This document shows positions 10,814-25,800 of a stretch of DNA of 64,000 nt, in pieces. Location: contig JAPXFQ010000249.1 in the NCBI GenBank assembly GCA_028564705.1, forward strand, positions 1,612,001 to 1,676,000. The letters run 5' to 3'. Made by a program: the position numbers and the translations under genes. Position 1 is the stretch's first letter; every line of letters starts with the position of its first letter. This DNA comes from Apricaphanius iberus (taxonomy: Eukaryota; Chordata; Actinopteri; Cyprinodontiformes; Aphaniidae). The notes under the pieces are model-generated. The model did no database searches and was not told the DNA's origin. It was given only the letters and a program-made list of their open reading frames with translations.

Positions 10814-13800
10814 GTGATGAAAAAACATTGTAACATACTAAAGTATTCTTAAAAGCAATGTATTGTCTTGTATATTTTGGTGACCTATATGCTCGTTAAA
10901 TCATTTTCTATTCCTCTCTCTGAGCAGTTCCTGTTAACCCCCAACCAGAAACTTCTCCTCCAGTCAGTAATGCCTCAGTTGTACCAGCTGTCCAGCCTCA
11001 GCTACCCACTCCAGAAGCTTTAGCTGCAGTGGCCCAACTGTTTCAGTCCTCTCATGCTCAGGAGGTAAGGAAAAATATGTCTAAGCTACCCATCAGATAA
11101 GCTAATATTTTGTTTTCTAATATTTATTTTTTTAATCCCCAGCTGCAGAGGATGCTCCAGAACTTTCAACAGGCAGATAAGACCGTTGGAGCTCCTACAA
11201 TTGCAATTAACGTCACACACCAACATCAGATGCCAGAAACCCAGCTCAACCAATGTAGTGCTGAAACCGTGAAGAAAGGCTCTTTAGCTGAGGTATTGAT
11301 ACTTTTCAGTGTCGTACATATTTTATTTTATGTAGTTACATCATTTACTCTTTTTGCATCGTTTTTCTTTCTTTTTTACTTATTTTTTCCCCCAAGAAAC
11401 TACTTGACCGATTTGACTATGATGATGAACCTGAGGATATGCCAGTTTCAGAAGGCAACATTCAGTCACAGTGAGTGTAAATACAAACAAAATTGTAAAA
11501 AGTATTAGTAAATACAGTAGGGCTGGGTGGTATGAGAATTTTTCCATATCACTGTATTTTTTTAAAAACATATCTGTATTACATTATTTAAATGTATTTT
11601 TTTCCCCCCATACAAGATCTTTCATACCCACATTATCTTATAAGAAAAGTAGTAATACCCTAGCTTGCCTTTAAGTAGCCCATTTTACTGTAATATGGAC
11701 TGAGTCATGTTGTTTTTTCCAGACGCTGGTCTATGCTATGAAAAGAATTAAAATAATTGTGATTCTAGTCAAGATGGAGTAGACATTCCTGATGCTCTGA
11801 GGCTGAAAATGTAATGCTTTATTAACCTGAAGTTGACTCAAGCGGCATGCTTCATCTCGAATTTGCTTTACGTGTAGTACTGGATAATGCCGCTAGAGGG
11901 CAGAATACGGATAGAGTGCCAAAGCAGAATAAAAAGACATGGCAACCATAGGAGCTGGTTAGTATTCAGATAACAGAAGAAAAGATGGCAGCAGTATCGT
12001 AGATTGTATGTAAGACCAGATTTACTACTATTGTTGTTTTCTTTACCCCTGGTTTACTTTCCATGTACCTAAAAATAACGCTCTACAGTTCTCCCTACTG
12101 GTTACTCACAAAAGCATTTCTAAAAGATATGCGGTTTGGTTCACGTCTGACCTTTTTAAAGCCGATACACTTCTAAACTACAGATGTGACTCCTCTTTTT
12201 GGAATTCTGTCCTCTGGGTCAGCTTTGCTCTAACAGCTTCTGCCCACAGCTGTACTTAGTTCAAAACTTTACTTGGCCCACTGTGGTGAAAAGCGTGTAG
12301 CATTGAAATCGGTCCCTGCTGAAACACTTCCCCACATTAAACGTTCTGGAAGTTGTCTGGGCTATTCACATGTACTGGGGTGTATTAAAAATTAATATAA
12401 AACTGAAAATAAACACCGGTTACATTTAAAGTCTTTCATCAGTTTCTTTTGCATCTATTTTAAAAGGCTTTGGCTGATTGGTGTCATTTTGTGTTGTCTA
12501 CTAAAGGACAAAAACTGCAAAAATATTAAAAGCACGGCACTGGTAACCAACTAAGATGAAATTTGCATAACTCACAAATGGCTAAATATTATTTATCTGC
12601 TTTATTTAAGTTTCTGTGTGGGTAGTATCTATGAGCTTTTCTGACTTCTTAAAATTAATGTCATTGCTTTATTGTAGATCTAAAAGCACGACTTTTCAGA
12701 ACAGTTAGCTCTAAAGTGCTATGTGATTTAAAAAAAAAACTTTTTTTAGCAAACTTAAAATAACAAGATTGTATGAATAAGGAAATGTTTGCTTGAGCTA
12801 TTGCTTTCTCAACCTGAGTTTATTTGACATGCTTGATGTTTCTTTTTAAAGGTAATTTGACACTTAAATTGCAGTAGGAAACAAACTCTAACTATCTTAG
12901 GGTCAGTTGTCTTAGTTATTTCAACAAAATTAGCTTGGGATTCCAGTGTCTCAGATAATTTGCTAAATTTCTTAACTCAAACCAGCTTGAGGTGTTGCTA
13001 TGTCAGTGTATTTTAACATCTCACTTTTATCTATTTTTAGACAATAGACATGACATTTAGGTGTTTAAATGAATAAATTCAGACCCATCATGCAGTTATT
13101 TTTGTCCATGATCAGTAGACATACATAACAATAGGTAGATACTTTGTCTGTTTTACAATAAAAAATAAATTGGTCTTTGAAATTGCTGTATAAGAAATAA
13201 TTAAATATGTAAAACCCTTCCATTAATAACATTCCTAAAAGAAAAGCACATCTGAAATACACCCATAGCAACAATGTAGCCTAGCTGTGCAACGACATCA
13301 GGGATAAAATTGGAGTACTGCACAAGGCTGGGATGGATTACAGGATAATAGGCAAACAGCTTGGTGAAAAGGCAACAGCTGTTGGTGCAAATATTAGAAA
13401 ATGGAAGAAGTTCAAGATGATGGTTAATCTCCCTCAGCCTGGAGCGCCATGCAAGATCTCTCCTCGTACGGCATCATGACAGTGAGGGATGAGCCCAGAA
13501 CTACACGGCAGGACCTGGTCAATGACCTGAATAGAGCTGGGACCACATTCTAAAAAAAAACCATCAGTAACACACTCCGCCGTCATGGATTAAAATCCTG
13601 CAGTGCACACAAGGTCCCCCTGCTCAAGCCATCTTATTTCAAAGCCCGTTTGAAGTTTGCCAATAACCATCTCGATGATCCAGATGAGGAATGGGAGAAG
13701 TTCATGTGGTCTGATGAGCCAAAAGTGGATCTTCCATCCATCCATCCATCCATCCTGCTTATCCGGGGTCGGGTCTTGGGGGCAGTAGCCTAAGCAAAGA

Positions 13801-16800
13801 GACCCAGACTTCCCTCTCCCCAGCCACTTGGGCCAGCTCCTCGAGAGGAATCCCGAGGCATTCCCGGGCCATCCGGGAGACATAGTCCCTCCAGCGAGTC
13901 TTGGGTCTTCCCCCGGGCCTCCTCCCGGTGGGACGTGCCCAGAACACCTCACCAGGGAGACGTCCAGGAGGCATCCTGACCAGATGCCTGAGCCACCTCA
14001 ACTGGCTCCTCTTGATGTGGAGGAGCAGCGACCCTACTCTGAGCCCCCTCCGGATGACCGAGCTCCTCACCCTATCTACAAGCCGCTTGTATCCGTGTTC
14101 TTGTTCTTTCGGTCACCACCCAGCGTTCGTGACCATAGATTAGGGTAAGAACGTAGATCGACCGGTAAATCGAGAGCTTTGCCTTTTGGCTCAGCTCTCT
14201 TTACCACGACAGACCGGTACAGGGCCTGCATAACTGCAGACGCCTTACCAATCCACCTATCGATTTCCCGCTCAATTTTTCCGTCATTCGTGAACAAGAC
14301 CCCCACATACTTGAACTCCTCCACTTTAGGAAGGCCCTATCCCCGAAAGTGGAGCTTTTTGGTCTAAATTACACTCGCCGTGTTTGGAGAAAGAAAAAGG
14401 ATGATTACAACCCCAGGAACACCATCCCAACTGTGAAGCATGGAGGTGGAAACATCATTCTTTAGGGATGCTTTTCTGCAAAGGGGACGGGACAACTGCA
14501 CCGTATTGAGCGGATGATGGATGGGGCCATGTATCGTAAGATCTTGGCAAACAATCTTCTTCCCTCAGTAATAGCATTGAAGATGGTTTCTGTTCCAAAT
14601 ATTGTGTTCTGTTTCGCTGATGTATCAAAGGCCAATCATCCACTGTGATTTTCTGCATTTTTGTTTTCAATTCTGTCCCTCACAGTTGAAGAGTAAATTT
14701 GATACAAATTACAGACCTCTACATGCTTTGTAAGAGGGAAATATACAAAAATCATCAGTGAATAAAATACTTGTTGTCCCCACTGTAGGTAATAACAAAT
14801 TCAATGAATGATCTGTAAATAAGGATAAAATGTCTGCTGATGTTGAAGGCTCATAAGTTGTTTTGCTTTTTTGTAGCTATAGATTACATGTTCAGAGAAG
14901 GACAGGCAGGTGTCAATCTCTATCCCAGGTACTTAAAGCTCTGAAGCTCCTCTACTAGCTGACCATGGATGCTGAGTGGCTGGAACGGGATCCCTTGTTT
15001 GTTTTTCCGCCTCTTAATTCACAGCACAGCTCCTTGATTTCAGCAATATGCAGCTCCAGTCAATTATCAACAAATATTTGGACTAGTGTGTTGACTTCCT
15101 CCTGTTATTGTGTCAAGGATGGAGAGTTGGTGAGGCCATGTTCTCTGCATAGTTGCGCAGTGACATTCCATCGTCACTGTTGATTATATTAGTATTGTAC
15201 ACAGAGGACAGAATTGGAGAGAGTGCACAACCCTGGGGAAGCCCTGTCTTTAAAATCAATGAGCTGGATTTAAAACCATGTGATGTGGTCTGTCCTTTTA
15301 AAAAGTCCTTTACCCATAAGATCAGTGCATAGGGGACATGAAGCTCAGACGGTGCAAGAGAGCATTAGTATTTACAGTATCCTGTGGGGGTGGTGTGCAG
15401 AGTTCAGGTGTTTAGTGATTTAATTAAAAGCATCAATGTTGTGTCCTCTGTACTGTTTTGCTTTGCAAACTGGAAAGGATTCAGTTTGTCAGACAGTCTG
15501 CACAGCAACAGCCTGCACACAACTTCTCAGTGCTACTTGGACAGCACTGATGTCAAACCACTGGCCTGTAGCCCGTCAGTTCCTTAGGTCGTTTCTTTTT
15601 AGGGGTTAGAATAATTTCTGGCTTGTTATTCCACTTTCCACTTGTTAGGAACAATCCAGAACTATTAGAAAGTGTTGGAATAACCTGATGAATACCCTAC
15701 TTAGCTGAGTGGAGCATTCTCTCAGTACCCTGCCTCTGATCCTGATGGGGCCGGCGATCTTGTTTGGGTTTAATCTTCTTAGGACAAAGATGACCAGCTG
15801 CTCAGAATATACCATGTGATTGGTGTGCTGTACATGTTGAAACGTGTGATATTTAGCTGTTTAATGAGAGTGGTGGCGACAGAACAATTCAGCTTTGCAG
15901 CTTTTACAACTCTTCAAATAATGATATTTAAGCCCTGCCATGCTTCTCTTGCATTCCCTGATTTAAATTTACTTTCCACACTGTCTTTAAATCTGACTTT
16001 TTTTGTATCTAGTCTAACCTTTTTCTGATTTAATCCGTTTTTCCTCATGTTCTTGTTGATCCAATTTTGGTGGAAGTGTGATTCTCCTGACACAATAAAA
16101 CATACTCTGTGTGTGTGTCAGAAAGTCTGTTAAAATAATTTCCACAGTCATTAAAAAAGAAGTCCCACTCTTTTAGTGTTTCTGTTGTATCCACATTCCC
16201 GGTCCTGAGGTTCTTTGGTGTCGTTTTCCCTGTTTTCTGTTGTCACCTGTATTTGGTAGCAGCAGATCTATATACAAGTTTATTGCACAATTAAAATAAG
16301 TGATTGCAACTAAATCACATTTTGCACGTTAAAAATAATCTTAGTGTCACTAGATGTTAGTCTGTTAAGTTGTTTGTGTTTTTCAAATGATTTTTTTTTT
16401 TTTTGTCCTTACAGGGGTATTGCTAAAAATCTGTTAAACCAGTTTCCTGTTCAGATGCTAAAGACAAATGTTCCTCCAGATACGTCGGGACAGACTGGAG
16501 ATATAAAGGTAAATGTATTTAAAAAAAACAGATTATTTTCAAAGTTTATAGCTTGGCCTGACAAATTTTATTTTTTTAATTAGATGATATTTTACTGCAA
16601 GGTTGGGTGTTTGTGGATAATTTGGCTGTTGTTGGTTTGTCTCTCAGCTCAGTGGTGGCGTGATTCACGAACAGAATTTGACACCGGATGGATTTAATTC
16701 TTTAAATGAGTCCAACTCAAAATCATGGGTAAGCTCACGCTCTTTGTTTAAAACGTTGAGTTTAATGTTGGGGCCATACGATGCTGTTGTTCACGAGTGC

Positions 16801-19800
16801 TAGAAAGGTTTGCTTGACAAACTGCAGTCCTAAAATGCAATTTGTGATAATTACGCTCTTTAAATGAGAAGTTATTGAAAAAAGTCTTTGTGTTATGTTT
16901 ATAACAGGAAAAATCTCCCATGAGGCCGGAGGGGAGAGACAGAGACTATGGTATGCGCTCCAGGTCTGCTTCTAGGTAATGACTATGCTCTTCACTTATA
17001 GTTCTTAAATGTAATCAATAGAATGTTGAGCTTTTTTTATTTATTATTTAAGGTCAGCCTCAACTAATTATGGTCTTTGTTGGGTCATTTACTGAATCCA
17101 ACTATACAGCCGAAAATGAAAAGGGTTTGAAAGTGCGTGGATAAGTGTTTCTACCGCAAGGCATCAACCCAAAAAATGGCAGCCACTGGCCTTGTAGTAG
17201 AGTTTCTTTGACAAGGTGTTTTAGAAGATCTCTTACAGGTGCTACTGCCGCATTTTGTATTGAACTGGATAACTTTTCTGTTTTAACATCTATAGGAACC
17301 TGAGTATGAGCCATCCAAAGATTTCTGGTTCAAGGTTAAAGTCTGTTCTGGTACACAAGACCCACATTTACTGTCATTCAGGGATGCACTGACACAGATA
17401 CGGGTATCTGGTATCATGGGCCAATACCGTTCTAATTTACTTGTATCGTTTCGTTGACCGTTACCGTAAACCGATATTTAAAATGTGGAAACTCTTAAAT
17501 TTCACTGAAAATGTTAATTTTTCACTTGAAATTTTAGTTTTGTGGATTGGGAATTGTGTGCTACATACCTTGTAGATACAGGTATAACAGTGGTAAAACT
17601 TGAGCTTCAGCAGAGCATGATTTAAGGGCATTGCCATTTCTGTATGTTATTCACGAATAGTGCAGGATGAAGTCAATTTAAAATGCATATTATGCTGTCA
17701 TGACCAAAGTATGATTTTTAGCAGTCTTCAGTAAATATGATGCCTAAATCACCTGAAAAGGAATTTTACACATATCTAAAAAGAACACCTTCATTATTTG
17801 AGTCAGAATCAAATGACTCTAATTGTGTAGTCTACAGTTCCCTTCAACAGTGCTTTAACTTAAAACATTTTAAAATATGTTCTGCCAATGACCTACTGCT
17901 CTAATTTAATCTACACTGAAACTGTACATGAAGAGCAAAATACAGGAAATGTTGAATCGGGAAATGTGCACTAGAAACGAGGGTAACCGTAATCTTGAAA
18001 GGATTGCCAATCTAAATGAATGCTCAAATTTGAGGGTGCTTCACAAGAACTGGACTGAGGCTGCGGTCAGAGCATCAAGAGTCTCTAACCACAGACGAAT
18101 CTTACATATGGGTTCAGTTAGGCCTGGGCAGTATACCGGTTCATACCGAAAACCGGTGTTTATTTTAATTATATGAATTTTTAATATACTGCTATACTGG
18201 TGAAAAGCTCAGAAAACCTCCGGAACATTTAATGCGTTTCAGTGGGGACAGATTTCACTGCTACACTTTCTTCACCACAGTATGAAATTTAACTAAGTAC
18301 AGCTGCTGGCATGAGCTACCAGAGCGAAGCACACTATGCTGAGGAAGTAATCCCAAAAAGAGGAGTCACCTCTAAATTTTAGAAGTTTTTCAGCTTTAAA
18401 AGGCTGGACAAGAACCGAACAGCATATACTTTACAAGCGCTATTACAAGTAACCAGTAGGGGGGAGTGTTGAGTGCTATTTGACGGTTTGTAGGTTCACA
18501 TGATGAAAGGCAGCAAAACCAGTCAGAGAAATCAAAGCTAGCTGTAAATATATTATATGAAAATATATCTACGATACTTCTGCCGTATTTTCTTTCTTTT
18601 ATCTGAATATTACCCAGATAATAATCTCCTACGGTTGCCATGCTGGCAAAATCTGGTCTGAGTCTATACTCTGCCCCCTCGCGGGATTCTTCAGCACTAC
18701 ATGCAAAGCAAGTACAAGATGCAATGGGCTGCTTGCGCCAATGTTAGGTTAAAAAACAAGTATACTTTCAGCCTTAGGACATCGAGAATGTCTACTAGAA
18801 TCATAATAATTTAATTTTTTTTCATATCATTTACCTATGTTTGGAAAAAACAAGATTATGCAGTCCACACGACAGTAAAATGGGCTGTTTAAATCATATT
18901 TTAATATTATTCGTTCTTGTAAGTAACCTGGATATGAACAGTTTTTATGGAAAGAAAAACATTTTAAAATACCGTAAGACCACTATGTTTTAAAAAAAAA
19001 AATACAGTAATATGAAAATTATATAAAGGGCTTGACACTTGCCCACACTGCCAAGGCTATGTAAACCTAACCACCAAACTTGCTTGACCTGAACCTCATA
19101 CAGAATGCACTAATAGGAAGACATTAGAATCAAAAATCTAGATGACTTATAGGTCACTATTAAAGCCACCCAGGTTTCCATTACACCTCAGCAGATCAAC
19201 AGGCTGATTGCTTCCGTGTAACGCTGCATTCATAGTCATTCAAGCAAAAGGAGCCTCAACCAAGTATTGGTCTAAAACATACTTTTTAGAGGCCTGACAT
19301 TCTTGTTTAGGATATTTCTTTTCATTGATCTTTTGTAATATTCAAATTTTCTGGAACAAATCACTTTTAAGTTTTCCTTATCCGTAAGCTATATTAATCA
19401 AAAACGCATAAAACAAGGGCTTAAAATATTTCACTCTATGTAAAGAATTTGTTTCACTTGCTGAAATGAATTGTTTATGAATAAACTGTCTATTGTTTAA
19501 AAAAAGAAGATGGCTCTGTCACTTCAAGTAATCTCAGGTTTCAAGTAGGGATGCACCGATACAGATACTGGTATCGGGTATCTGCCCCAATATTGCCTAA
19601 TGTATTGGTATCGGTTAAACTTAACCGATACCAGTTAAACTTAACTGATACCATGAACCGATACTCAAAATGGGGAAAATCTGCAACAAATTCACCCAAA
19701 AATATTAATTTTTCACTTGAAATTTTATTTTTGTGGTCATTTTATATTTTACATCTGTTATTTTGTCTCAGTTATGTTTAGTTAGTAAAGTCTGGTGCCT

Positions 19801-22800
19801 TTAGTCTCTTCAAGAAAGGCACCAGAAGTTATACAGCTTATTAATTCAACAATATGTGGCAAGGTACACAACGAGGGCCCAGGCGGGATTCGATCCAACG
19901 ACCCCAGAGTGAAGGTCAAGTGCGCTAACCAGTCAGCCAAAGGGATATCCCTGTGGCCAAGCAGCCAGGGCACATGATCTACCGGAGCCATAGTGACAGG
20001 AACTGTCACAAATGGTATCGGATCGGTATCGGGTATCGACAGATACACAAAATCCAGCCATTTGTATCAGTATCGGAACTGAAAAAGTTGGATCAGTGCA
20101 TCCCTAGTTTCAAGATGCTGTGTGTAATTACATCAATTGAGTATAAGTCAGTTGTATTTGGGGGGGAAAAAGGAAGGCAAGCTCAGTCCTTAAAATGTTC
20201 ATTTCTAATTTGTAATTGCTTGATTTGAAGCTTACCTAGATATTTATATTTTTACAGTATGACTCCTTTATTTTTTTGCATCGTATGGCATCTCTGTTTA
20301 ACCCAGAAACCTATAGGTAGATTTTTTACATCAGCCATCTATGCCCAGTTCAGGTGGTTCAATAATAGTTTCCAGATTTCTCAGTTGGCCACAGCAGCAC
20401 TGCTCTTACTAGATGCAAATGGTGCATTCAGACCAACCCCAAACATAAACGTCAGTTGCGGCAAGATTACATGTAGGGTCTATGCTATAGTACGTCAGAG
20501 GTCCCTCAAAGTCTCTGCGGTGCGTTGTGTACGTTGGGTCCGTCAACTTTACTTGTGTTACGTACGGCAGCATAGCAACGCAGAAGTTCAGCTAGTTGAA
20601 CTTTTGACGGACCCAACGCAGTTAACGCAGTGCGGCAACCAATCAGAGCGTCTCACTGTAATGATGTCACTACACGTATCTTGAATGAAGAGCGGGTCCA
20701 GTGAAAACATTTACAGCAAACGCAGATTTCAAAAATCAGAAATAACACTTACCGAAGTCAGATGGATAGGCGCTCCTAAAGAGGAACAGAGAACATGTAG
20801 TTGGTGTCCTGGTAGGAGATTTAAGCTCCGATGCGGCCGAGGAGGTCGTAAAATTAGGCGCGGGACAGACGGAAGTAGCACTGAAAGTGAACCTCATCCA
20901 TAAGCAGCTCCTGGAGCGAATGGTTAAACTCCCCAAACTCAGAACGCATCTGAAGAATGGGCGCTGATGCACCCGATGTCAACAAAGCTAATGAAGCTAA
21001 GTCACTCTCTAGTTAGGATCCACCATAGTTCAGAACGTGCAGCAACAGAGGAAGCCCCGCCCATGCGTTGTTTTTTTCTCAGAAGCAGGGTATGGAAGCC
21101 AAAAAGTACATACGTCGAACTTCATCCGTTGAATGCGTTGCCTAACGCAGACCAACTGTGCAGTGTGAATGCACCATAAGGCTGTTTTAATTTACAGAAG
21201 ACAGCTTTATTATTCCCTTTTAACATTTTAAGGTGTTCAGCAAAGACACCTGGATAAAGATAATCACCCCCACCCACCCTTTCTGTTCACAAAGTTAGTA
21301 ATACAGCTATTAACTGATTATTATTAACTTGATGGGACAAATGGTTTATATCCATCAGCGTTGTCATTTTCAAGCATGACGGTTAGATTTTCTCAACCAG
21401 CGACTTTGGTAGGGAATAAAAAGGTATGAAAAGGGCAGGAAACTTGTCAATAATGTCATGACAAATGTTATGTGCAATGCCAAAGGTTTAATAGTACATT
21501 TGGATATAGGTCATGAGAAACCTGATCTGTTTTTACCAATGATGGAAAATTATCCCCTTTTGGATATCATTATTCGGAGGGCTTATTATTTTTTAGCAAC
21601 AGCACTCAAAACCTAAAAGTTATAGGCCATTTTAACGGAGAATACTTTGTGTTCCATGAAATAAATCAACCGTAGAAATAATAATTTCACCTCGGATTTA
21701 GCAATTCTGGAAGAAATAAATGTTACAGTGCTGTTGAATGTACAGACATACTTGTCTGTTTTTGTTGTTGATAGAGGTTTAAATTGATCTGCCTCTTTTT
21801 TTATATTGCAAATATAAGTTATTGTACAACACACTGACACATTGAACTTTATTGGACTGCATCTGTTGGGCAATGTACATAAATTGTAAGGAGCCAGCAG
21901 AAGTTTTGCACAAAAGAAGTCAAGTATTTAAAATGTGTATCTCAATGAAGTCCCATTAGAAAGGCAAACAAAAACGTTTTAGCACCCTTCTACTTTCGTG
22001 TTCAGCAAAATAATTTATGATTCTTCAATGTATAAACATTGGTACACATTTATTTGACCTGTATACATGTGATTTGTTTTACAAATGCTTCGTGCTTTTT
22101 AACTTTCTTTTTGAACAGTATTTGAACCATTCACAAGTGCACTATTTTTGGAAAATGGTCATCCCACACTGTTATATTATTAGCTTTACTGTTATCTTAG
22201 CAAGGGTAGCTGGTCAAGCCACTGTCATCAAAAGCTAGACACTTTCCCCCTTTTGACTTCAGTGGCTCTGGCTCTAGTTTAAAGTATGTGGTTCATTATC
22301 TGATACCATTTCCGAACCAGGGCTTTACATGATCAGGGAGGTTGAATCTGTCGGAGCATTTGTAAGCATTTTCGGACAGCCCAGTCTTTTCTAACCTTCC
22401 GTCATCTCATCCATGCTACTTTCAGTCTGTTGGTTGACTAGCCTGCTCACATTGTGAAAAAACGTACAGGAATACTTTTACTAGGCATGTCCCGATCAGC
22501 ATTTTGGGCCTCCGATCCAATTTTTTGTCGTTAGTAATGAAATGTATAAAAAATATAAATGAAAACGGGGGTATTTCAGGTACAACTGTAACGCATAGGA
22601 ACACATGGAAGCCATTTTGTGTTTTGAGCAGCAACCAATCAGAGCTTACAATAGTTCAATGTGGAAACCCTGTCTGTGTGTCACAGACATAGACTGTAAA
22701 AAAGAATAGACAGCGCCTCCTCACTCCTCCCTGTTTACCAGAATGAAACACTTTCATGTGGGAATTCATGGCGGATTCACAGACCCCTCTTCCCCAGCTC

Positions 22801-25800
22801 TGACAAAGCCTGTTCCTAAAAAGGGTATGGGGCGGGATCTTCACTGTAGATTCGTCCTCGCGGGGCGTGTAGTTCGGTTGTAATCACGCCCATTCTGCTC
22901 CCGCGTCTTTAGCTCTGATGCTAAACTTGGCTCGGCCCCCCTCATTAATTATGCAAGATTTCAAAAAATTATCTTAACTTTAAAGCCTGGTGCCTATTAT
23001 TTTTACAAACGCAGCGTTATCTCAGGAAGAATATGTAGCCATAGAAAGTTTAAAACAATGGGGCACCAGGCATTAAAGTTGTTTTTAACGTGTCTAAAGT
23101 CCAATGCTTTTCAATGGGGGCCTAGCGGCCAAATGGAGGTACTATAGCAATGGAGGAGCAATGGTGGCCTCCATGGTATGCGGTCACAAAGCAGAGCGGC
23201 CATTGGTCACAGCCCGAGTCCCTCTGTATTCTTCCTTGTCATTGGTCAGGGATTCTGGCCAGCTAAGAACGGGTGTTGACAAATAAAAATTTTCAAAACA
23301 AAATTTTTTTTATTTTTATTTTTTTTAGACTGCTTTTTAATGACCAAACTATTTAATAGGATCCAAAACTTCCAATTTCATTGAGATATTCTATATTTGA
23401 CTTTTTGTGCCATCCATCCATCCATCTTCATCCGCTAATCCGGGGTCGGGTCGCACATCCACTCAAGGAGAAATGGCCAACAGAAAGTACCTTTTTATTG
23501 AGCTGGAAAGCTTTTTACTAGAAGTGCAGATCATAGAATACACTAAAAACACATGTAAACAAGCACACAGTGGTCTGCTTTGTTGTTCTCTAGTCCTCCT
23601 TGCTTTCAAAATCACCAACTGACCATATTAGATGAAGTGGCCTTGCAATATAAAGCATCTAGTGCCCAGAAGCTCCACTGTCTACTGAATACCTTGACTA
23701 TACAGCAGCGTTCTGGTGAAGTTATCTGGGGCTGATGTTGGGCGGACCAACCTCAGAAGTCCGCTGTCCGTTGTGTTCGGCAGATAGTAGGAAAATCGGG
23801 CTCTACTATGTCTAGCCTTGTGTGAGTGACTGAGAGCCCTTGCTTCGACGGATAATGGTGCTATGTGTCTTTCAACTGGCACAAACGGAGAAGTATAAAC
23901 TATGCTTAACAGTCAAGAACCAAGGAGTGCAGCATTTTTCTTTCTTTTTTTCTTTTCTTTTTTTAAAGCAAAGAAAATTCTCAACATTCAGGTACAGCTT
24001 GTATGCAAGGTTATCAAAAATCTAAACGGCTCCACTTGACCATGTTTTTTCCTGAAATAGGGGCAACATTTCTAAACATTAATGTTGATAGTTTTCAGCG
24101 GCTAATATTGTTGTTTAACCCATTTATCCTGGTATTGACTAAGCTGGTTTATGCTACTTTACTTTTTCAGCTAAATGTCCAGTCTGTTTTATATTTTTCA
24201 TCCTTTTTTTTTATTTATTCTAAAATCAAATTAATTTCAGATATTGTAAAAGATTATTCACTCCTGTCCCAAAGAAAATAAATTATTCTTTATTATTCTT
24301 GATTGGAGCAAACTACAAACGTATCAGGCCGTGACTTTAAAACCCAAATATATACCAAACTGTGCTTTTTCCTACATCCCTGGAAGAGAGCTATTTAGAT
24401 TACTAATGTACCTTTTTACATAGGCAGAGGGCTTTTTCAACTGAAATTGTGAGGTACTTCTTTAATGAAAGCTGAAGTGCACTCCTCAAATAAAAAAAAG
24501 TGAACTTTTAAATTAAGAAGCCCTGGTTTCTTTTGAGTACATAAGAAATTTAATTAGGTGCTCTAAATGTTGGCCCTTTAAAGTATAATTTTTGTATTGT
24601 TGTTTTGTATTAATGGCACAGCGTGTAATTTTCGGCCAGTGTGAGCAGTGCATACCTAAATTATCCCAAGCATGCGGTATCTGTGTCTTCGAGTAAGAAA
24701 CTCAACTACGGAGGTCCAGCTAGTGCTGTTTTCAAACGCTCAATTCCCTGAGAATTATCTATTAGCAGCAACATGACGAGCACATCAATCTCTCTTTCAT
24801 CGCTTGGAACTAGCGAAGACGTAAAAATGTATTTATGACAAAACTTTTTTTGCATTTTGAGGGGAAATCAATGTTTAAATAGCGGGCGTGTTCCGTGTGC
24901 TTTGTCCGTCCGGGCTCTTGTAGAAGTAAAGATGTCATCTAATATGGCTTTCCCTTGAAAAGAGGACCCGCACCTATATATTTTAAAACTGATTTTTAAA
25001 GTCATATTGTACAATATCACCAATATTTTGCAATTAATGTGCTTTACGTAATTATTATTACATAATATTTTAATGGCTATTTTCAAAGATGTACTGCAAA
25101 AACTACACACTGTCACTTTAAAGTATGTTTTAATTAGTCTCAGTGCAGTTGAATTTATTAAGGCTTTGCCCTCTCCTCTCTTTAGTGTTTGTTGTTCGTG
25201 CACAACATAAGTTGCCCTTTTTTCACTCCAAATAAAGCCATGCCTTGTCTGTAAGATGTCGATGAATGGCTGATTCTTCCAGCAATGTTTGGTCGTCTGT
25301 ATTGGGCCTCCGTTTGTGTAGCTGCTGTTTAGCTTCTCTGCTGCAGAAGTCTTAAAGTATTCGTTGCTGCTCTAGACTGTATATAAAACAACTGAACTGG
25401 TGTTTTATCCTTGAGAACACAATGTCTATCTTATTGATATCTGGGATGCCTTAACATAGGTAGGGTATCTAAAGATGTTTTCCTGATTTGTTTTTGTTCC
25501 TTGTGCTTCATTTCTCTCTAAAGGTTTTTGCCATAAAATTGAATAATAGACATAAAATCATATATTGGACTGTTTTCCAGTGGGAGGTCACATATCAGAT
25601 AGTTGTTGTTTTGAATCCTTTGACATTCATTGATGAACCAGTCCATTTCTGAAATTCAATACAATTATGATGCTCCTAGACAAGATAAATGCTAAAAGTA
25701 ATTTTGATAGACGCTGACCAAATTTAACAAATACACTAAAAGTACACTGTCTGATATTATTAAAGATATTCACTGAGGGCTTAGATTTTAGGATGTGGGT

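Noticed and set aside
13759..14148. GC-rich Pro/Arg-rich frames on both strands taken as a host gene
   Set aside because: The bottom strand is a LINE reverse-transcriptase C terminus with target duplication; the top strand is its shadow.
19865..19965. A functional tRNA gene
   Set aside because: Boxes A and B are good, but the acceptor stem does not pair and the sequence lies inside a transposon.
24868..25203. 111-residue bottom-strand frame in intron 11
   Set aside because: AT-driven composition, no domain, no splice signals or neighbours that support coding.
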